Below, piece after piece: positions 1-13,100 of a DNA stretch of 64,000 nucleotides (the stretch's first letter is position 1; every line of letters begins with the position of its first letter). The stretch is from Acanthochlamys bracteata (taxonomy: Eukaryota; Streptophyta; Magnoliopsida; Pandanales; Velloziaceae). Under the pieces are notes generated by a model. It was given only the letters and a program-made list of their open reading frames with translations. It ran no database searches and was not told the origin of the DNA. Location: NCBI GenBank assembly GCA_019914995.1, contig CM034137.1:6537155-6601154 (forward strand). Reading direction: 5' to 3'. The position numbers and the translations under genes are program-made.

Positions 1-589
1 GTAATTCAGCTTTCTGCTCTGACTGCTTGAATATCAGCAACATACTTACCAGTTTTAATGATGCCAAGTAAAGTACAGTTACATTCTACTGTTAACTACT
101 GATGAGCTACTCATTGTATTATTGTTAATGGTTTGATAAAATGTTTTACATCAGAATCTATAATGCTCATATTTATCAAATAATGCTAGACTGGTTTATA
201 ATTAAATTAAAGTCTCTTTCCTAAAGAATAAGAGAGCTGAAGGCTTACACGCAGCCATCACCCAGTAGTAGTGCCAACCAAGTAAGATTTCGCATAAACT
301 AACAAGCCTAGTATGTCTTTTTTACTGGCAGTATAATAGATATGCCATCCAAACCAAAAAAAGTAAGAGCAACACAAACTTTTTAAGTTCCAGATGATCG
401 AAAATTTAGGTTTCAGCAAGCATGGTATTAATTCTGTTTCCTTTAATCTAGACTTCAGAAAATAATCTCAAGAATTCAATTTGAAGCTTGTAAAATCTAG
501 CCTCTCAAACTACCTGCGAATAATAGAGCAAGCAGAGTTTCTGAGCTTTCATTGCATCAGAGCTGCTGTGATGTTCACTTGTAGTCTCT
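1..589. other. spacer, no gene recognised
   Basis: I see no coding segment, RNA gene or structured repeat here. From about position 590 the minus strand begins to show remnants of a PPR-DYW C-terminus, so part of this stretch may be the former 3' flank of that decayed gene. Confidence 0.4.
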
Positions 590-2300
590 CTAGTGTCATA
601 GAGAACTTCCATAGATATCAGCTTGACTGCAGATTCGCAATCACCACAGCCGGAAGTTTTTGTAAACCCTTATTTTATCTGAAGTGCTAAAAAGGGCCCA
701 GGCAATAGCAATCCTCTCACTGTGATATGCCGAAGCAGCCTCCTGCTCATCATCCACATCATGCATTGCAGATTTTTTATCATAGAAATAAACCAAATTC
801 GTTCAATTTACCACCAATCCAATCAATTTACCACAGACAAATTCATCTCTTGACTAACTGATTGTCATCCAACTGCAACCAGGAAGATTCACTATCCCTC
901 TGCATCTCATCATTACTCTAGTTCGAGAGACATCATTCCATCTGCCAGCAGAAGAATTGATGTTTGATAGCATTACATGGTCAGCAGTATTAGCTGGATC
1001 CAAAGAAAAAATCTTTTGTGCAATTGTTTTGGCTCTAAGCAGAACCAGCCATATTTTGGTGTCTGACTCCATGGACAAAGTCTTAAATGAACTCTTCTGC
1101 CTCCTCCAAGCAAGCATAGTGCTCAAGCTTCACCTCTAATGAAGGATCCTGTTTAAGAATATTAAAAAAATGTCTTCCTTTCTCTAGCATTTTGGCATGT
1201 TTGCACTGCAGCAAGTGTAACCTCATCCGGTTTCATAAAGCCTGCTCCCATCTCATCCCGTTTCATAAGTTCCCACTATGCATATGCACATACAACTACG
1301 ATAGAGTTCCATGAAACAAGACTCCTCATGCTCATATTGTTAAAAACCATGAGAGCATCTTCTATAACTCCACATTTTGCGTACATTGCTGCAAGAGATT
1401 CCCACAAACACATGAGTGTCAAGGGGTTGTTTAATTGTGTATTTATGTATTTTCATCTCTCTATCAACCGCTTCAAGCTTACAACATGAGCTCAATGCAA
1501 TTGGGAAACTGAGTCGGCTAGGCTGAACACCAGAAGCAAGCATTTTGCCAAACTCGTACAATGCATGCCCATATCAGCCATTAAAAGACCATAACCAGTA
1601 GCAAGAAAGTCCATGAAACCAAAATTTTGTGCTCACTCTCATCAAACATCTTGCATGCACAATCAATTTCCTTACGGTTAGCATAAAACTTAAACAAGAG
1701 ACCAGAGATATAAGTATCAAAAGGTAACTGGTTCCCACAAGAGGTGCATGAAGCTGAGTACTGAGGCTGAGATCTGGTGGATTGCGCATGCTTTTGAAAC
1801 ACAAGCCAAGGTGCTCGACGTAGGCTTGATCCTTGAAACCCACATTTTTCTTCAAAATTCAAGGCTTGATCACTCTCCCCACTTTGGTCATACCCACCAA
1901 TCATCACTGTCCATGAAATAACATTCTTTCGCACATCTGATCAAACAACAACCTAGTGTCCAAAACTTTGCCATGGTTGTATTACTCAAGAACCATGGAG
2001 TTCCATGCTGCTATTTCTCTATAAAGCGTTCACCAAGTAACTTCTCCATAGCATCACTTCTTCCAAGTTTGAGCAAGGCCAGTAAGTATAGTAGTACAAG
2101 ACACAACACTCTTTTTGGCATTTCTTCAAACAATTTTCAAGTAAGCGGTAGATTCAACAGAATCTAAAGAGCACTTGAGCATCGAATTCCACGAAGTAAC
2201 ATCTCGGTTAGGCATATTGTCAAACAGTTGGAGGGCATCGGCGATCGTGCGAGTAACCATCGATCATCAGGATATCACAAAAACTAGTCGGGCCCGATCA
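590..2300 (-). pseudogene. PPR-DYW pentatricopeptide repeat protein, decayed
   Basis: Intact relatives are organelle RNA-binding proteins of the PLS class whose C-terminal DYW domain acts in C-to-U RNA editing. Read on the minus strand, the pieces run in the right order but in changing frames. Around 2170-2270 there is ADALQLFDNMPNRDVTSWNS, a PPR motif. At 1860-1934 there is NVISWTVMIGGYDQSGES, and at 1390-1561 a further repeat (LASGVQPSRLSFPIALSSC). At 854-1126 the E-domain hallmark AGRWNDVSRTR is followed by PGCSWMTIS. At 693-735 the DYW-domain segment YHSERIAIAWALF appears, and at 610-648 CGDCESAVKLIS. Frameshifts and stops separate these blocks (one lies between KNFR and CGDC), the catalytic histidine context is kept only in part, and no terminal D-Y-W is seen. 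It is therefore a pseudogene. PPR genes normally lack introns, so intron splicing would not rescue it. Confidence 0.85.
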
Positions 2301-2790
2301 ATTCCATCGTTGGAAAGAAGGTTGATTAGGTTAGACAATAATTAAGAGATGCTTGCTGTTGTTTTTTGTTGGGTTTTAGATCATGTTACATATGTTACGA
2401 ATGGTGAATTGGTGGAAACCGGAGGAGCGACACAAGGGAGAGGAAGTACAGATGTTTTCAGATTTGAAAAAATGGCGGTGAGTGTCGTGGCTCACTGAAG
2501 CATAGAAGACATTCTTCTAGTTAATCCTTAATTAGTCCAAGCTCTGGGAATTTGTATCCATCGACAAAGAATCGAACTCGAAGAATTAAATAAAACAAAT
2601 GCGATTACACAACATTAGTAAAGACACTCTAATTTTGATATTTTTCCACCCAAGATGCATTTTGACAATTTTATCTGAAGTTTTAAATATATGGGTGATA
2701 TTATGAAGGAAAATATTGAAGGTCGAATGAATAGTATCACCAACATCAAGCCAAAAAAAGAGGGGGAGACGACGGTGCGCGCCTTAGGAT

Positions 2791-2960
2791 CATAGTTGTC
2801 AGATTCGGATCAGACTGTTCAAGTCGACTCGAAAATCATCGAAAAGCCTACACATGTACGACTCTGCAATAACTGAATCTACAAACGACCCGTATTTACT
2901 TGGGTCGATCTGGGCAGTTTTTGAGTTGATCCACTAATCCGCTTGTTCGGGTCGACACGG
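2791..2960. repeat. TIR-like fragment related to element at 50420-51190
   Basis: The stretch begins CATAGTTGTCAGATTCGGATC, nearly the reverse complement of the right end of the element at 50420-51190 (GGATCTGACAACTATA). GC-rich GGGTCGA and CGGATC motifs follow, as in that element. The partner end is not clear; a degenerate candidate is CAGATCTGCTAAAATTA near 4590-4606, which would make an element of about 1.8 kb. No target duplication was recognised. Confidence 0.35.
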
Positions 2961-3066
2961 ATTGAATTAATAAAAAAATTTTTTTCTTTTGTGTCTGCTA
3001 GTGTGATTGTGTGACTGTGTTTAGGTTCTTCTGGTTCTTTCCTTTCTTTTGCTTTCCTTTCTCTTC

Positions 3067-3214
3067 ACATAGCTCTTGCTTCACTTTTTCTTCAATTCTT
3101 CTTCTTCTGCATTCCGTTCTTTTTCTTCTCTTTCTTCTTCACATAGCTCCTACTTCACTTTTTCTTCAATTCTTTTTCTTCCACATTCCAATCTAAATGC
3201 ATTCTTTATTAATT
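3067..3214. repeat. 74-bp tandem duplication in pyrimidine tract
   Basis: Two adjacent units with a period of 74 bases start with ACATAGCTC at 3067 and 3141 and continue with CACTTTTTCTTCAATTCTT in both. The surrounding 3010-3420 stretch is strongly C+T-biased, which is why several frames stay open. I read no protein family in any of them. Confidence 0.6.
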
Positions 3215-6200
3215 CTTCTTGGCGACTAGTTGTTTCTTCCTTCTCTCAGCCGACATTGGTTGCTTTTTTTCTTATCCACCCAAGATTTTTCTTTTTTCCT
3301 TCTCCCACCAAAGACTAGTTGCTTCTTTCCTTCTCCCACGATTCTCATTTCTTCCGGCGAGGCTCTCTACTCCTCATTTTCGACTCTCCCACCGCTACGA
3401 TTCTCTCCATAGGCAATTTGCTCAATCACCGGTGTTGTTTGTATTTTCATTCTCTTCTTCTATGTATAAAAATTATTGAATTTTGTTTTAATTTGTATTT
3501 TCATTCTAATGCCATTTTATTTTATTCTTTGGTTAGTGATTGATCGATCAACGGCAACAATGGCGACAACACGGGCACCGGCAATGGCGAAGACTTTTCC
3601 TACATCTCCTATTTTACAACTTGCTTTACGACTCCCGAGGTGTTTCATGGGCGACGGCGGAGTTTCACTACTCCTGTCCTCTTTTTTTGTTTTTTTGTTT
3701 CGATTTCAATGATTTTTTGTTAGTTTTTTCATTGATAATTACGGATGATTTAACTGAAATGGCAAAGACAGTTTAACAAGTGTTCTTAATCTAGTCCCGA
3801 TGGTATTGATTTTATGATAGGTATTTTGAACCATTCAACATCTTAGGGCGTATTTACCTCGGCTTAGAAGTGGAGTTTCTAAAAAATAGATTTAAAAAAT
3901 TAAAATTAAAATATTTAATAAAAAATAAAATTTTTATTAGTTTTATATTAATAGTAAGTTTGAAAAATGAAATTTTAAAAAAAATTCTTTGATAAAAAGA
4001 GTTTATTTTAATTTTTTTTATTTATTATATATTAAAAATGAGTTTGAAAAAAATAGAATTTAGGATGTTGGTAACAAGCCCTTAGCATATGAGTTCTTCA
4101 TCCTTTGCATTTGATAGATTTTAAGTGCATATGTAGAGTGGATACATGTTGCCTGATGTTGGAAAGTTGTTCATTACATAGAAGCGGCTACGTAGATTTT
4201 CATAATGACAAAAGGCACTAGGATAAAAATGTTGCTTGTCGTTGTAAATTTTATATAGCCACATTGACTAAACACTTAATTATTTGAATGAACACTGCTG
4301 TAGTAGTGCTAGAATTCTAGGACCGAAAGTGTATTTAAATGTTACCAGTGTTAAATTGTGTTGTTATGTTCTCTGTACTTGAATTTTGAAGTTATATTGA
4401 ACATTTTGAAGTTGTGTTCTAACTTGTAACTTGTATTGTGGTTCATTATTTGCTGCTTAGTTTTTTTATTTTTGTTATTATTTTTTGTGGTTCATTTTTC
4501 TTTTGGAACTTTGAATGACTTAATTTTTCTTTGAATGACTTAACTCGTCGATACGGACTGCATTCCGGATTGACACTCAGTTTCAGATCTGCTAAAATTA
4601 TTCTTAGGATTGGACTTGTTCAAAATCTTATTTGGATTTTGACATTTGAGGATTTTTGGTATTACTTTAAGGCGCTTATCATTTTCAAGTAAACCCTTCA
4701 CATTTTCATATAATTTTTTATATATTTCTATAAAATATTAAATATTTTAAAAAAGTGTAGTATCGTAAAATTTTTATCTCAAATTTATTATTTTTAGATT
4801 TAAAAAAATCATTCTCGTTTCTAAAGAATTTATAAAATATTTTTTATTTAAAAAAAATTTCATTTTATAAATATTCTCAATCGTTACCTAAAAACGGCCG
4901 TCGAATTTTGTTTCCTATTCTAAAATAGTTTGATAATTTTACATATTTTATTATAATTTCGAACTCTATTGTTACTTTTATATCTAACTTCACTTTTAAA
5001 AATTCATGTATTTCAATTACTCCAAACTTTATCTCATTGAATTTTACTTATGTCAAACTTCACTTTAATAGGATGCCCTAAAGTTCAATTGGTCTTTTCA
5101 AAGCACTTGAATCATATTTGGTACCGACATTTATCTAGAAGAAGAAAAATAAAAGAATAAAACATATTTAAAAGTATTTATAAAATAAAATTTTTAAAAT
5201 AAAGAGTATTTTTTTATTTCGATAAACAAGCTTTACTATTTTAATTTTAAATATATATAAATTTTAGACGTATAATTTTTCTATATATTTAAATTTTACT
5301 ATATTATAAGACTTTATTAAAATATAAAATAAGTTTTAAAAAATATACAATAAATTTTTTCAAACAGCACCTAAAGGTTTTTGCAAGTAATTGATAAGTT
5401 ACTTAAGAAAATTTGATATTCACAAGTTCTGCAAAAATTGGATTGGACGTGGTTGTTTCATATATATTTTCCTAGGGTGATAAAGAGTGGACTCATTATA
5501 TGTGGAGTTGCCAAAAAGCTTCAGTGTGGATTTTTTAAATAACTTAAATAAAAAAATTTTAAAAAGTTTATTTGGATAAATATATTATGTACATTTATTA
5601 TAATTAATTTTTATTATTGGAATTTAATATAAAATTACAAATTAAAAATTAAAAATATTAAATAAATCGATACTAAATTAATTCAATTATTAAATAAATT
5701 AAATTATAATATTCTAACAAATTTGATTTTATTATTAAATTAATTGATTCGAAATTAATTCGTTAATTTAAATTATAAATAATAAAAAAGAAAAGAAAAG
5801 TAAAGTAAAAGAAAAAGTTTGCAACTATTGTGAGCATTATATTTTATACCAAGCAGAAAAAAAAATCTTAATTCTAAAGCTATCAAAGAAACTATTTTGC
5901 TTCAAATCCAAACAAAAGATTTAGGAAAATGTGCCAGAAGATAAGAGCGTAGACAGCTTAAGATCTGTTAGGTAGAAATATATAAAATCAGCTTTCTGTT
6001 CGCATTTAAATTTTAAAAATTTCTATTTCTTAAATATTAGAATGTATAATTAAAATTATTACCAAATATTTTTTTAAATAAAACACTAATTAAAAATTAG
6101 AATTATAGAAACATGTGGAATTATTTATTCTTTTTAACTTCTGAAAAAACTGATCTTTAAAAAAACTGATTTACATTATTAAGTTTTAATTGGCCAATCA

Positions 6201-7937
6201 AACATGGACCTTTAATTCTCATGTTGCTAAACGCTTTTTTTTTTTAAAGATATTCCTGGAAAGCATTCTGTTAAACAATACCAAAATAGAAACATAATAC
6301 ATGTATGATCTTTTAAAAAAAGGAAACATTATAATTGTTCGAAAAACTTATGATTGAATCATAAAACATAAATTTTATTCTCTTTATGATTTTTTAAAAA
6401 AATTATAACCATTTGATTAAGCAATCTGATGACTAGGACGATCAAGTGCGTCTATATTTCGATCTTACATATTGCGGGAACATTTGACTGAACTTTTGTA
6501 ATACTTCTCATTTTAGTATTTTATATTTTTATTAAATTTTTTATTTATATATAGCAAAATTTTATATAAATAATAATAGTTATTTGTAATAAATATTATT
6601 TTTAAGATAAAAATTGGACTTATTTTTTATATTTTTAAAATATTTTTAATTAAAAAAATTATTTATAAGTACTTTTAAATATTTCTCATTTTATTTAATA
6701 TTTATTACAAATTTATGGAAAATTTTATATTTGACTGAACATTTCGATCTTATATTTTGAAATTTATGTAATATTTTTTTAAAATATAACATATATATAT
6801 ACCGCAAAATTTTTTATATAATAATAAATTTTAATATACATTATTTTTAAGATAAAAAATTACACTTAGTTTTATATTTTTTAAAATATTTTTTTAAATT
6901 TAAATTTTATTAAGTACTTTCATATATTTCTTATATATTGCAAAAATTGGTGTTGAAAGGTCCCATGACTCAAAACTTTGCCAAAGAAGCTATGCAATTA
7001 GAAAAAAAAATATTTTAGATACCTCGTTGAAAACCGTAAATTCTTTTGTTGTTTTCGCAAATTCATCACTCAAAACACCCATTAACAAAGTACACCTTTT
7101 TTCCGAATTGAAACCGACACCATTATAAAATGAAGTAACTGCAAGAATGTTTGGAAGTATTTTATTAAAAATTTTAAATAAATTTATTTTTATTTTAAAA
7201 ATAAATATAATAAGTTTTGTAACGTAAAATTTTTAATAATTCTTTAAAAAAATTATGAAAAGTTTTAATAAAATAAAATATTAAATATTAAATTAAAAAA
7301 ATTATAAATAATGCCAAACCGCACGACAGACGTTTCCAGAAGCATCATCGACTTCTTTTAATCTACATGTAACTATATATTTATTTAAATAAAAAGAGCC
7401 ACTAATTGTGCTTTCACGATCAACAAAGCGCGCTTTAGAGAAAAGATTAAAGCAGCTTATGCAAGCTAAGCACTTCTAATTAACCACAATAAGCTATATT
7501 TATTTCCTCCAAAAATATTTTTTTATCCAAAATTACTCTCGAATAAATTTTATATTATTGTCAGATTTTATTTACAAACTTATTTTTATTATTTTACTTT
7601 TTATAAATTAATTTTTTAAAATTTTACTTCTGCATTAAGTAAATGTGTTCTTAACCTGACAATCCTCCTATTTCATATATATAATTTTTAAATTAACAAA
7701 ATTTATTTTAGAAAAATCTAAATAATTTTATTTATTTTAAGCACTTCTAAGTTCTAAATAACTCCTAAAAGATACATAAAAATATTGAGAAGAGTTCAAC
7801 GAACCTGTTAATTGACAAAGGTCACAAATTATCTTGCAAGAAAAGGTTAGGAAACCCCAACAGGTTCCTACGCAAATCCAATGAATTGAGTTCAACAACC
7901 ATTGAAAATAAACAAAATATTAAGATACATTCGAGCC

Positions 7938-8786
7938 TATGTGTGGCGATTTAAATTGAGGGATCAATTTCGAATCAATTTATTTAATAACCGGATCAAA
8001 TTTGTTTAACTCTAATTTAACTTATTAATTTAAAAAGGATCAAAATTATCAATTCTAATCCAACATATTAATAATTGGATCATATTCAATCGACCTATTT
8101 AATAATTATAATTATTAATTTTATATTTTATATTTTTATACTTTAGTGATATTATAAAATCAGTTGTAATAAAAATACACGATGTTCTTAGTGACGAGAT
8201 ATATTGAATGTTCGTCAAAATATATATTATTTATATCTTTATCGGCCCTTAAAATATTAAAAAAATATTATTTTTATATTTTCAAAATATGTGATTACAA
8301 CTAAAAATTTTATAATTATAAAAATATACTAATAATTTCAATAAAAATTTTAATAAATATAGTTATTTAACAAAATTTTGATAAAAATCTTTATATGAAA
8401 TCTAAATTCGTTATTACAAAAATATCTACATAATAAACCTTTAGATAATATTATAATTATCAATTACACTATTTTACTAAAATATAAAACTAATAATTAA
8501 TTATAAATACCATATAATTTAGTAATTTATAAACTATTATCGACTATGTTATTACCAATATTTTAATATACAGAAAGAAAAATCAAATATTGTTACTTCA
8601 AAAAATAATAATTCAGATTGGAGGGTCAATTTTGGATTAACTCGAATCGATCTATTTAATAACCGAGTCATATTCGCTCCTTATCCAATCTATATATTTA
8701 TATAGATCAAATTTTGTACTCTATCTTAATTAAATGCATCAATTTCGAACTATATTTTTAGATCGGATCATATATTGCAATCTCTA
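7938..8786 (-). mobile_element. hAT-like non-autonomous element, copy 1 (old)
   Basis: The reverse complement starts TAGAGATTGCAATATATGATC, matching TAGGAGTGGCAATATATGATC at the left end of the better-preserved copy at 56791-57637. The opposite ends also correspond (TATGTGTGGCGAT against TAGTACTGGCAAT). Internal stretches match in reverse orientation, for example the segment around 8395-8440 against 57140-57190. Lengths are 849 and 847 bp. The flanking 8-mers TTCGAGCC and TTTAAGCT agree at only five positions, as expected for an old insertion. There is no coding capacity. Assignment to hAT rests on the ends and on the 8-bp duplication of the other copy. Confidence 0.65.
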
Positions 8787-9540
8787 TTTAAGCTTAAATC
8801 ATGTACAGCCATATTTCAATTATCACTAAATTATTTTTGTATTTTCAGTTCAGCACCTTATATATTTCAACTATTATTTTAAACTCTATTTCCACTTCTA
8901 CGTCTCTTTCACCAAAATTTTAAATTCTATTTTATATATTTTGAATTATCACACCAACTTTTTATTTTACTAAGTTTTACTTTTTACCAAATCTTTCTTT
9001 TTATAAAAATTCATTTTGGTAAAATTTATACTAATCGCTGTCCTTCTTTTGCCTTCTCTTCAAAATTAGGAGTTAAATTAGCCCAAAATATATAACCCTG
9101 CAATTTAACTCCCAAAAGTGATAGTACCTTAATAAGGTTTGTGAGTTTCAAGATCTCAAGAGATTTCAGAGACAGAGATTAACAACTCTACTCAATACAA
9201 TCTAATAGTTCACAGAATAACCCTGCAAGCAAAGAATTAGTGAACAAAATTCAATACAACATAATAAAACAGTTGATATTTTCAGATTGGTAGATGAATT
9301 CAATGAAGAATCCTGCATCTTTCTTCTTCTCTAATTATGATACGGAGAGGGGAAGGGTAGAAGCATATACATGTTATCCACAATTTACAACCAACCAAAA
9401 ACAACTTTGTTGAACAAACTTCATCATCACCTATTACCAACAACAATTAACATCAACAATTTATAATCATAATCATCACAATAATCACCAATATTCATTA
9501 TCAATTCCTTAAAATAAAATTCCTCACCAATATTAATTTC
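8787..9540. other. spacer downstream of the bHLH gene
   Basis: AT-rich DNA with a fragment at about 8860-9040 that resembles the MITE family seen at 44431-44640 and 61674-62142 (phrases such as TTTCAACTATTATTTTAAAC and CACTTCTACGTC). The part next to the bHLH stop codon should contain that gene's 3' UTR, but I could not fix a polyadenylation site. Confidence 0.35.
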
Positions 9541-9564
9541 ATTCACCGTAGCCTTAGCAATCAA

Positions 9565-10185
9565 TCAATTGTCCGTTGTTGTTCCGCCGGAATCGCTTGC
9601 TGCTGTCGTTGTTGTCACCGGAGGTGAGATAGAAGTATTGGAAAGCGCATCTGCAAGCGCACGCATAGCCTTCACCTGCATCTCAAGCGCTGCTACATAA
9701 TCAACAGCTTCTTCAAGCAAACTAGTAGCCGGAAGTTTCCGGCAACCAGGCACAAGTTTCCCAAGCTTTCTCAACCTCTCTCCAAGCTTTCCTTCTCCTT
9801 CTTTCTCCACCATCATCGCGGGCGGTAGTACCGGCGGCATATGCGGCTTTGGTAGGCAGCGCCGGCGAGCTTTCATCGCTTTTTGAACTTTAACTCTCCG
9901 GCATCTGGTAGCGAGAATCGCACGGCTCCATCTAGATTGCCCTTTTGCTGTTATCGCTAGCGCGGAATCAGCTGCTTCTTTCACTGCTTTCGCTCCGCGA
10001 GCTGATTGTAAACCTTCAAGAAGTCTTCTGTTGTAGATTCTCTCCTGTGCTCCAGTCCGCCACTTGTTCTGCGGCGGCGGCGGAGGAGATCGAGATGAAG
10101 ATTTCTGTTTGTTAGAAATAGGTGGACCTGATTGATCCGGTGATGTTGTGAATAACATGTTGAAGAAGAAAAAAGAAGAATTCAA
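9565..10185 (-). CDS. atypical bHLH transcription factor, bHLH147/148/149 (AIF/IBH1) type
   Basis: A single-exon gene of 206 codons. Members of this family are helix-loop-helix nuclear proteins that do not bind E-box DNA themselves; known ones sequester growth-promoting bHLH partners in brassinosteroid and cell-elongation control. The N-terminus is Ser/Pro-rich with a run of prolines (about residues 34-38). Residues 41-59 (KWRTGAQERIYNRRLLEGL) and 64-96 (AKAVKEAADSALA followed by SRWSRAILATRCR) are the conserved blocks that define the family. The HLH lies at about 132-181 (LRKLGKLVPGCRKLP, loop, LLEEAVDYVAALEMQVKAM). The basic region lacks the H-E-R pattern needed for E-box contact. A second in-frame Met at residue 10 is an equally plausible start. 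The Thr/Ser-rich C-terminal tail is unremarkable. The family is firm; which paralogue it is cannot be told. Confidence 0.9.
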   Translation of the reverse strand: MNSSFFFFNMLFTTSPDQSGPPISNKQKSSSRSPPPPPQNKWRTGAQERIYNRRLLEGLQSARGAKAVKEAADSALAITAKGQSRWSRAILATRCRRVKVQKAMKARRRCLPKPHMPPVLPPAMMVEKEGEGKLGERLRKLGKLVPGCRKLPATSLLEEAVDYVAALEMQVKAMRALADALSNTSISPPVTTTTAASDSGGTTTDN

Positions 10186-13100
10186 GAGGGTTGGGAAATG
10201 GAAGAGGGAATGAAAGATGGGAAAGAGGAGATGGTGGTGGGGGAGGGTTAGGGTGGAATGATAAAATGTGAAGCCATGTGAAGAGGTGGGAGTTGGTTTT
10301 TGATGGATAGATTTATAGGATTTTAATATATTTTATTGTTATTGTATTTGTTTTAGAAGAGGGTAAAAAAACAAAGATTCTTTTGTTAGTGTTTTATGAG
10401 CTTTAAAAAGTTAAAAAGTAAAATATTTGAATATTGAAATAACTAAACATATAAAGTAAATATATGAAATTGTCTAGAAGTAACTTCTGCATATTTATTG
10501 CTCACAATCTTCTTATAATAAGGTATTATTAATAGTAATAAAAGCTACTATCTATCTAATAGTAAAATATTTCTTTTCCTTTTATTATTTTTGTTAGCAA
10601 AAAAGCTATATGGATATGGGCAGCTGTGCATGCACTGTAGAGTACATTTTAGTTAAGCAAACATATTATTCACGCACTTAAAAAGTGGCCTAAACTTGCA
10701 AAGCAAACTTGTGAATTTAATCTATATATAATTAAAAAAGAAAAAAGAAAAAAGAAAAAAAAGGAGTGATTAAGATGTAATAGGGGAGCCCACCACGAAC
10801 CCTAAGCTCACATGATTCCCACATTACATGAAGGAAAATGATTAATATAACTATTATAAGCTTTTTGTTTAGTTTTGTCTAGAAATTATTTAGCTTAGTA
10901 TTTGTAAGTTAATTATTCTGTATGGAGAACCAACCTCGGTATCGATCCAAAAAGACTATCGGGCCATTGATTTATTAGGCGGGTTACTAAGTTGACCTGC
11001 CGAGAACGATATAGCGGCAGAGAAAGTTGGCATGGCGACGATGAAATCTTCGGTAGAGACAAACTGCAAATTCAAACACAGCACCATGCACATGGAAAAA
11101 ACCCTAGCCACTGTAAGCTCGCTGCCGGAGAAGACAGTAGCTCAGCCAATAGAATTGGTAGAGGAATTGCTATATCGGACACGGTGTTGTGATCATTTAG
11201 CTGATCGAAGATTGATTGATGGCTACAGTAAGGAGTGTCGAATCTACAACATTCCAAGTTGCTTATGAATAAGCTCAAGTTGAGCCTAAAACTGCATTAT
11301 GTTTACTTCTAGCTTTTTGTCTTTACTTTTTTTTTCTTCTTCTTATCTCCATCTCTCGACAGCTACCTAACACACGTAGTCCTTCTTCCCGACGCACAAC
11401 CAATTCCCCTCCAACGACGATCATCTCTTTCACAACCCTTCAAGCTGTCATCTTTCTTCCTTTCAGTTGTCGCCATCGCAATTCCCGCGATCTTCGCCTC
11501 ACAAAACAAAAAATAGGGTTTTGTCCGATTGTTTCACCGACGATCAGGTGACTTCAAGTGGCTGAAATTCTTATATGATTCGTAATCACAAGAACCGAAA
11601 CTATTTGTAATGCTAGATAAAATTTAAAAATTAAAGATAAAACTAGAATAAAGTATCCATCAATTCTTCTTCCATCATTTTTAATGAATACGAGTATTCT
11701 TATTTATAGCTAAAATTCATAATTAGAATTTTAGCTTTACTACAACTCAACTAAGATAGAATTTCTATCTAATTTGGACACTATTTCTTACAATGCAAGA
11801 TAGAGATTTTTTTCTGTAAGAATTTATCTATATATAAAATTTTTAACTATATAAGTAAATACTAATTTTTTATTAAAATTCAAATGTTTAACTCTTCTAT
11901 ATAAAATACGGGCCTCATAGCTTGAGGCTAATGGTGTAACAAGATCCTCCTCTCAACTTGCTATTGTTTTTTTATTTTATTACGTGGAGTTTTACTCCGG
12001 TGCATGATTGTATGCGAACTCTCGTCGGACGTCATTCCTTCAAATTCTAATCGTCAATGTTAAATCGAAAATCATGACTTGGTAAACAAATAATTCGGTC
12101 CAAAATCGTAGCCGAATCACTACTTTCTGATTATATTTGGCTGGTCCAGGCTAGATCTGACGATACTGATAAGAACATGTTATTAAAGCAATTCCAATTC
12201 AAGAGTTAATTTTGTATCGGTGGATAGATTGTTTAGTTTTGGTTTGGTCTATCACGACATGCTGATGCTTTCAAAAAGCAAATCAAATATGAGAAGAAAT
12301 ACTGTACCCACCAACTATTATATCTCGTCTTCTGTAAGAAGTCGACATGTATCAGATCCCTAAAAATTGTACGCATGTTTAATTTGACAGTGATCTACTA
12401 TATAATAATTATATTGAGCTAGAAAAAATAGCTAGTAATTCTATGTATTCAACTCAACATACTTTAGAAAAGTACTTATAGAAGTATTTTTTTAATTTTA
12501 ATAAATATTTAATTTTAAATATTTTTTTATAATTTCTAAAATTCTCTATTTTTTAAATAATTTATGTATATTTTATTATAAAGAATATATATCTGACTTT
12601 TACATTTAAAATAAAAAATTAAATTCTACTTTTTAATAATTAAATAACGGATTTTAATTATTCGAAGAATGAGATTGGAAAATTTGGAAGTACACATTCA
12701 CAATATATATGGGGTATTTATTCAATGATTGGTTTGTGCCCACAATAATATTCATTGACCGCCGACGACTTACCCCTTTTCTTGGAAATCAAAGAATTAT
12801 AGGAAGATAAAATATTACGAAATTTGATAATAATGTTTAGAAGTATTTATAAAATTAAAATTTTTTTAAAGTAAAAATATTTTTAAAGTGTTTTATAAAT
12901 AAGTTATTGTGCTGTTTTTATAAAATAACTAATAATAAAATTAACGATATAGACTTTTGTATTTTTACTTTTAAAATTTTTTATAAAATTTTATTATTTA
13001 TTAAAAAAGTATAACAAAATATTGAAATGAAATATTTGTGAGATAAAAATAAACTCGCTTTTTAAAAAAAATTAAAAATAAAATTAAAATATTTAACCTT

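Larger units (their letters stand above)
2301..7937. other. AT-rich spacer
   Basis: No gene is supported. The stretch holds a pyrimidine-rich tract (about 3010-3420) with an internal 74-bp tandem duplication and GC-richer fragments near 2791-2960 and 4548-4600 that look like ends of an old TIR element. It also has AT-rich fragments resembling the Tourist-like MITE family described at 34201-34457, for example at about 7146-7330, where TGTTTGGAAGT at the left faces GCCAAACCGC at the right. Short open frames here are low-complexity accidents. Confidence 0.5.

Noticed and set aside
3011-3543. Several overlapping open frames rich in Phe, Ser and Leu.
   Set aside because: They arise from a pyrimidine-rich tract with a tandem duplication. 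Composition, not coding, keeps them open, and no family is recognisable.
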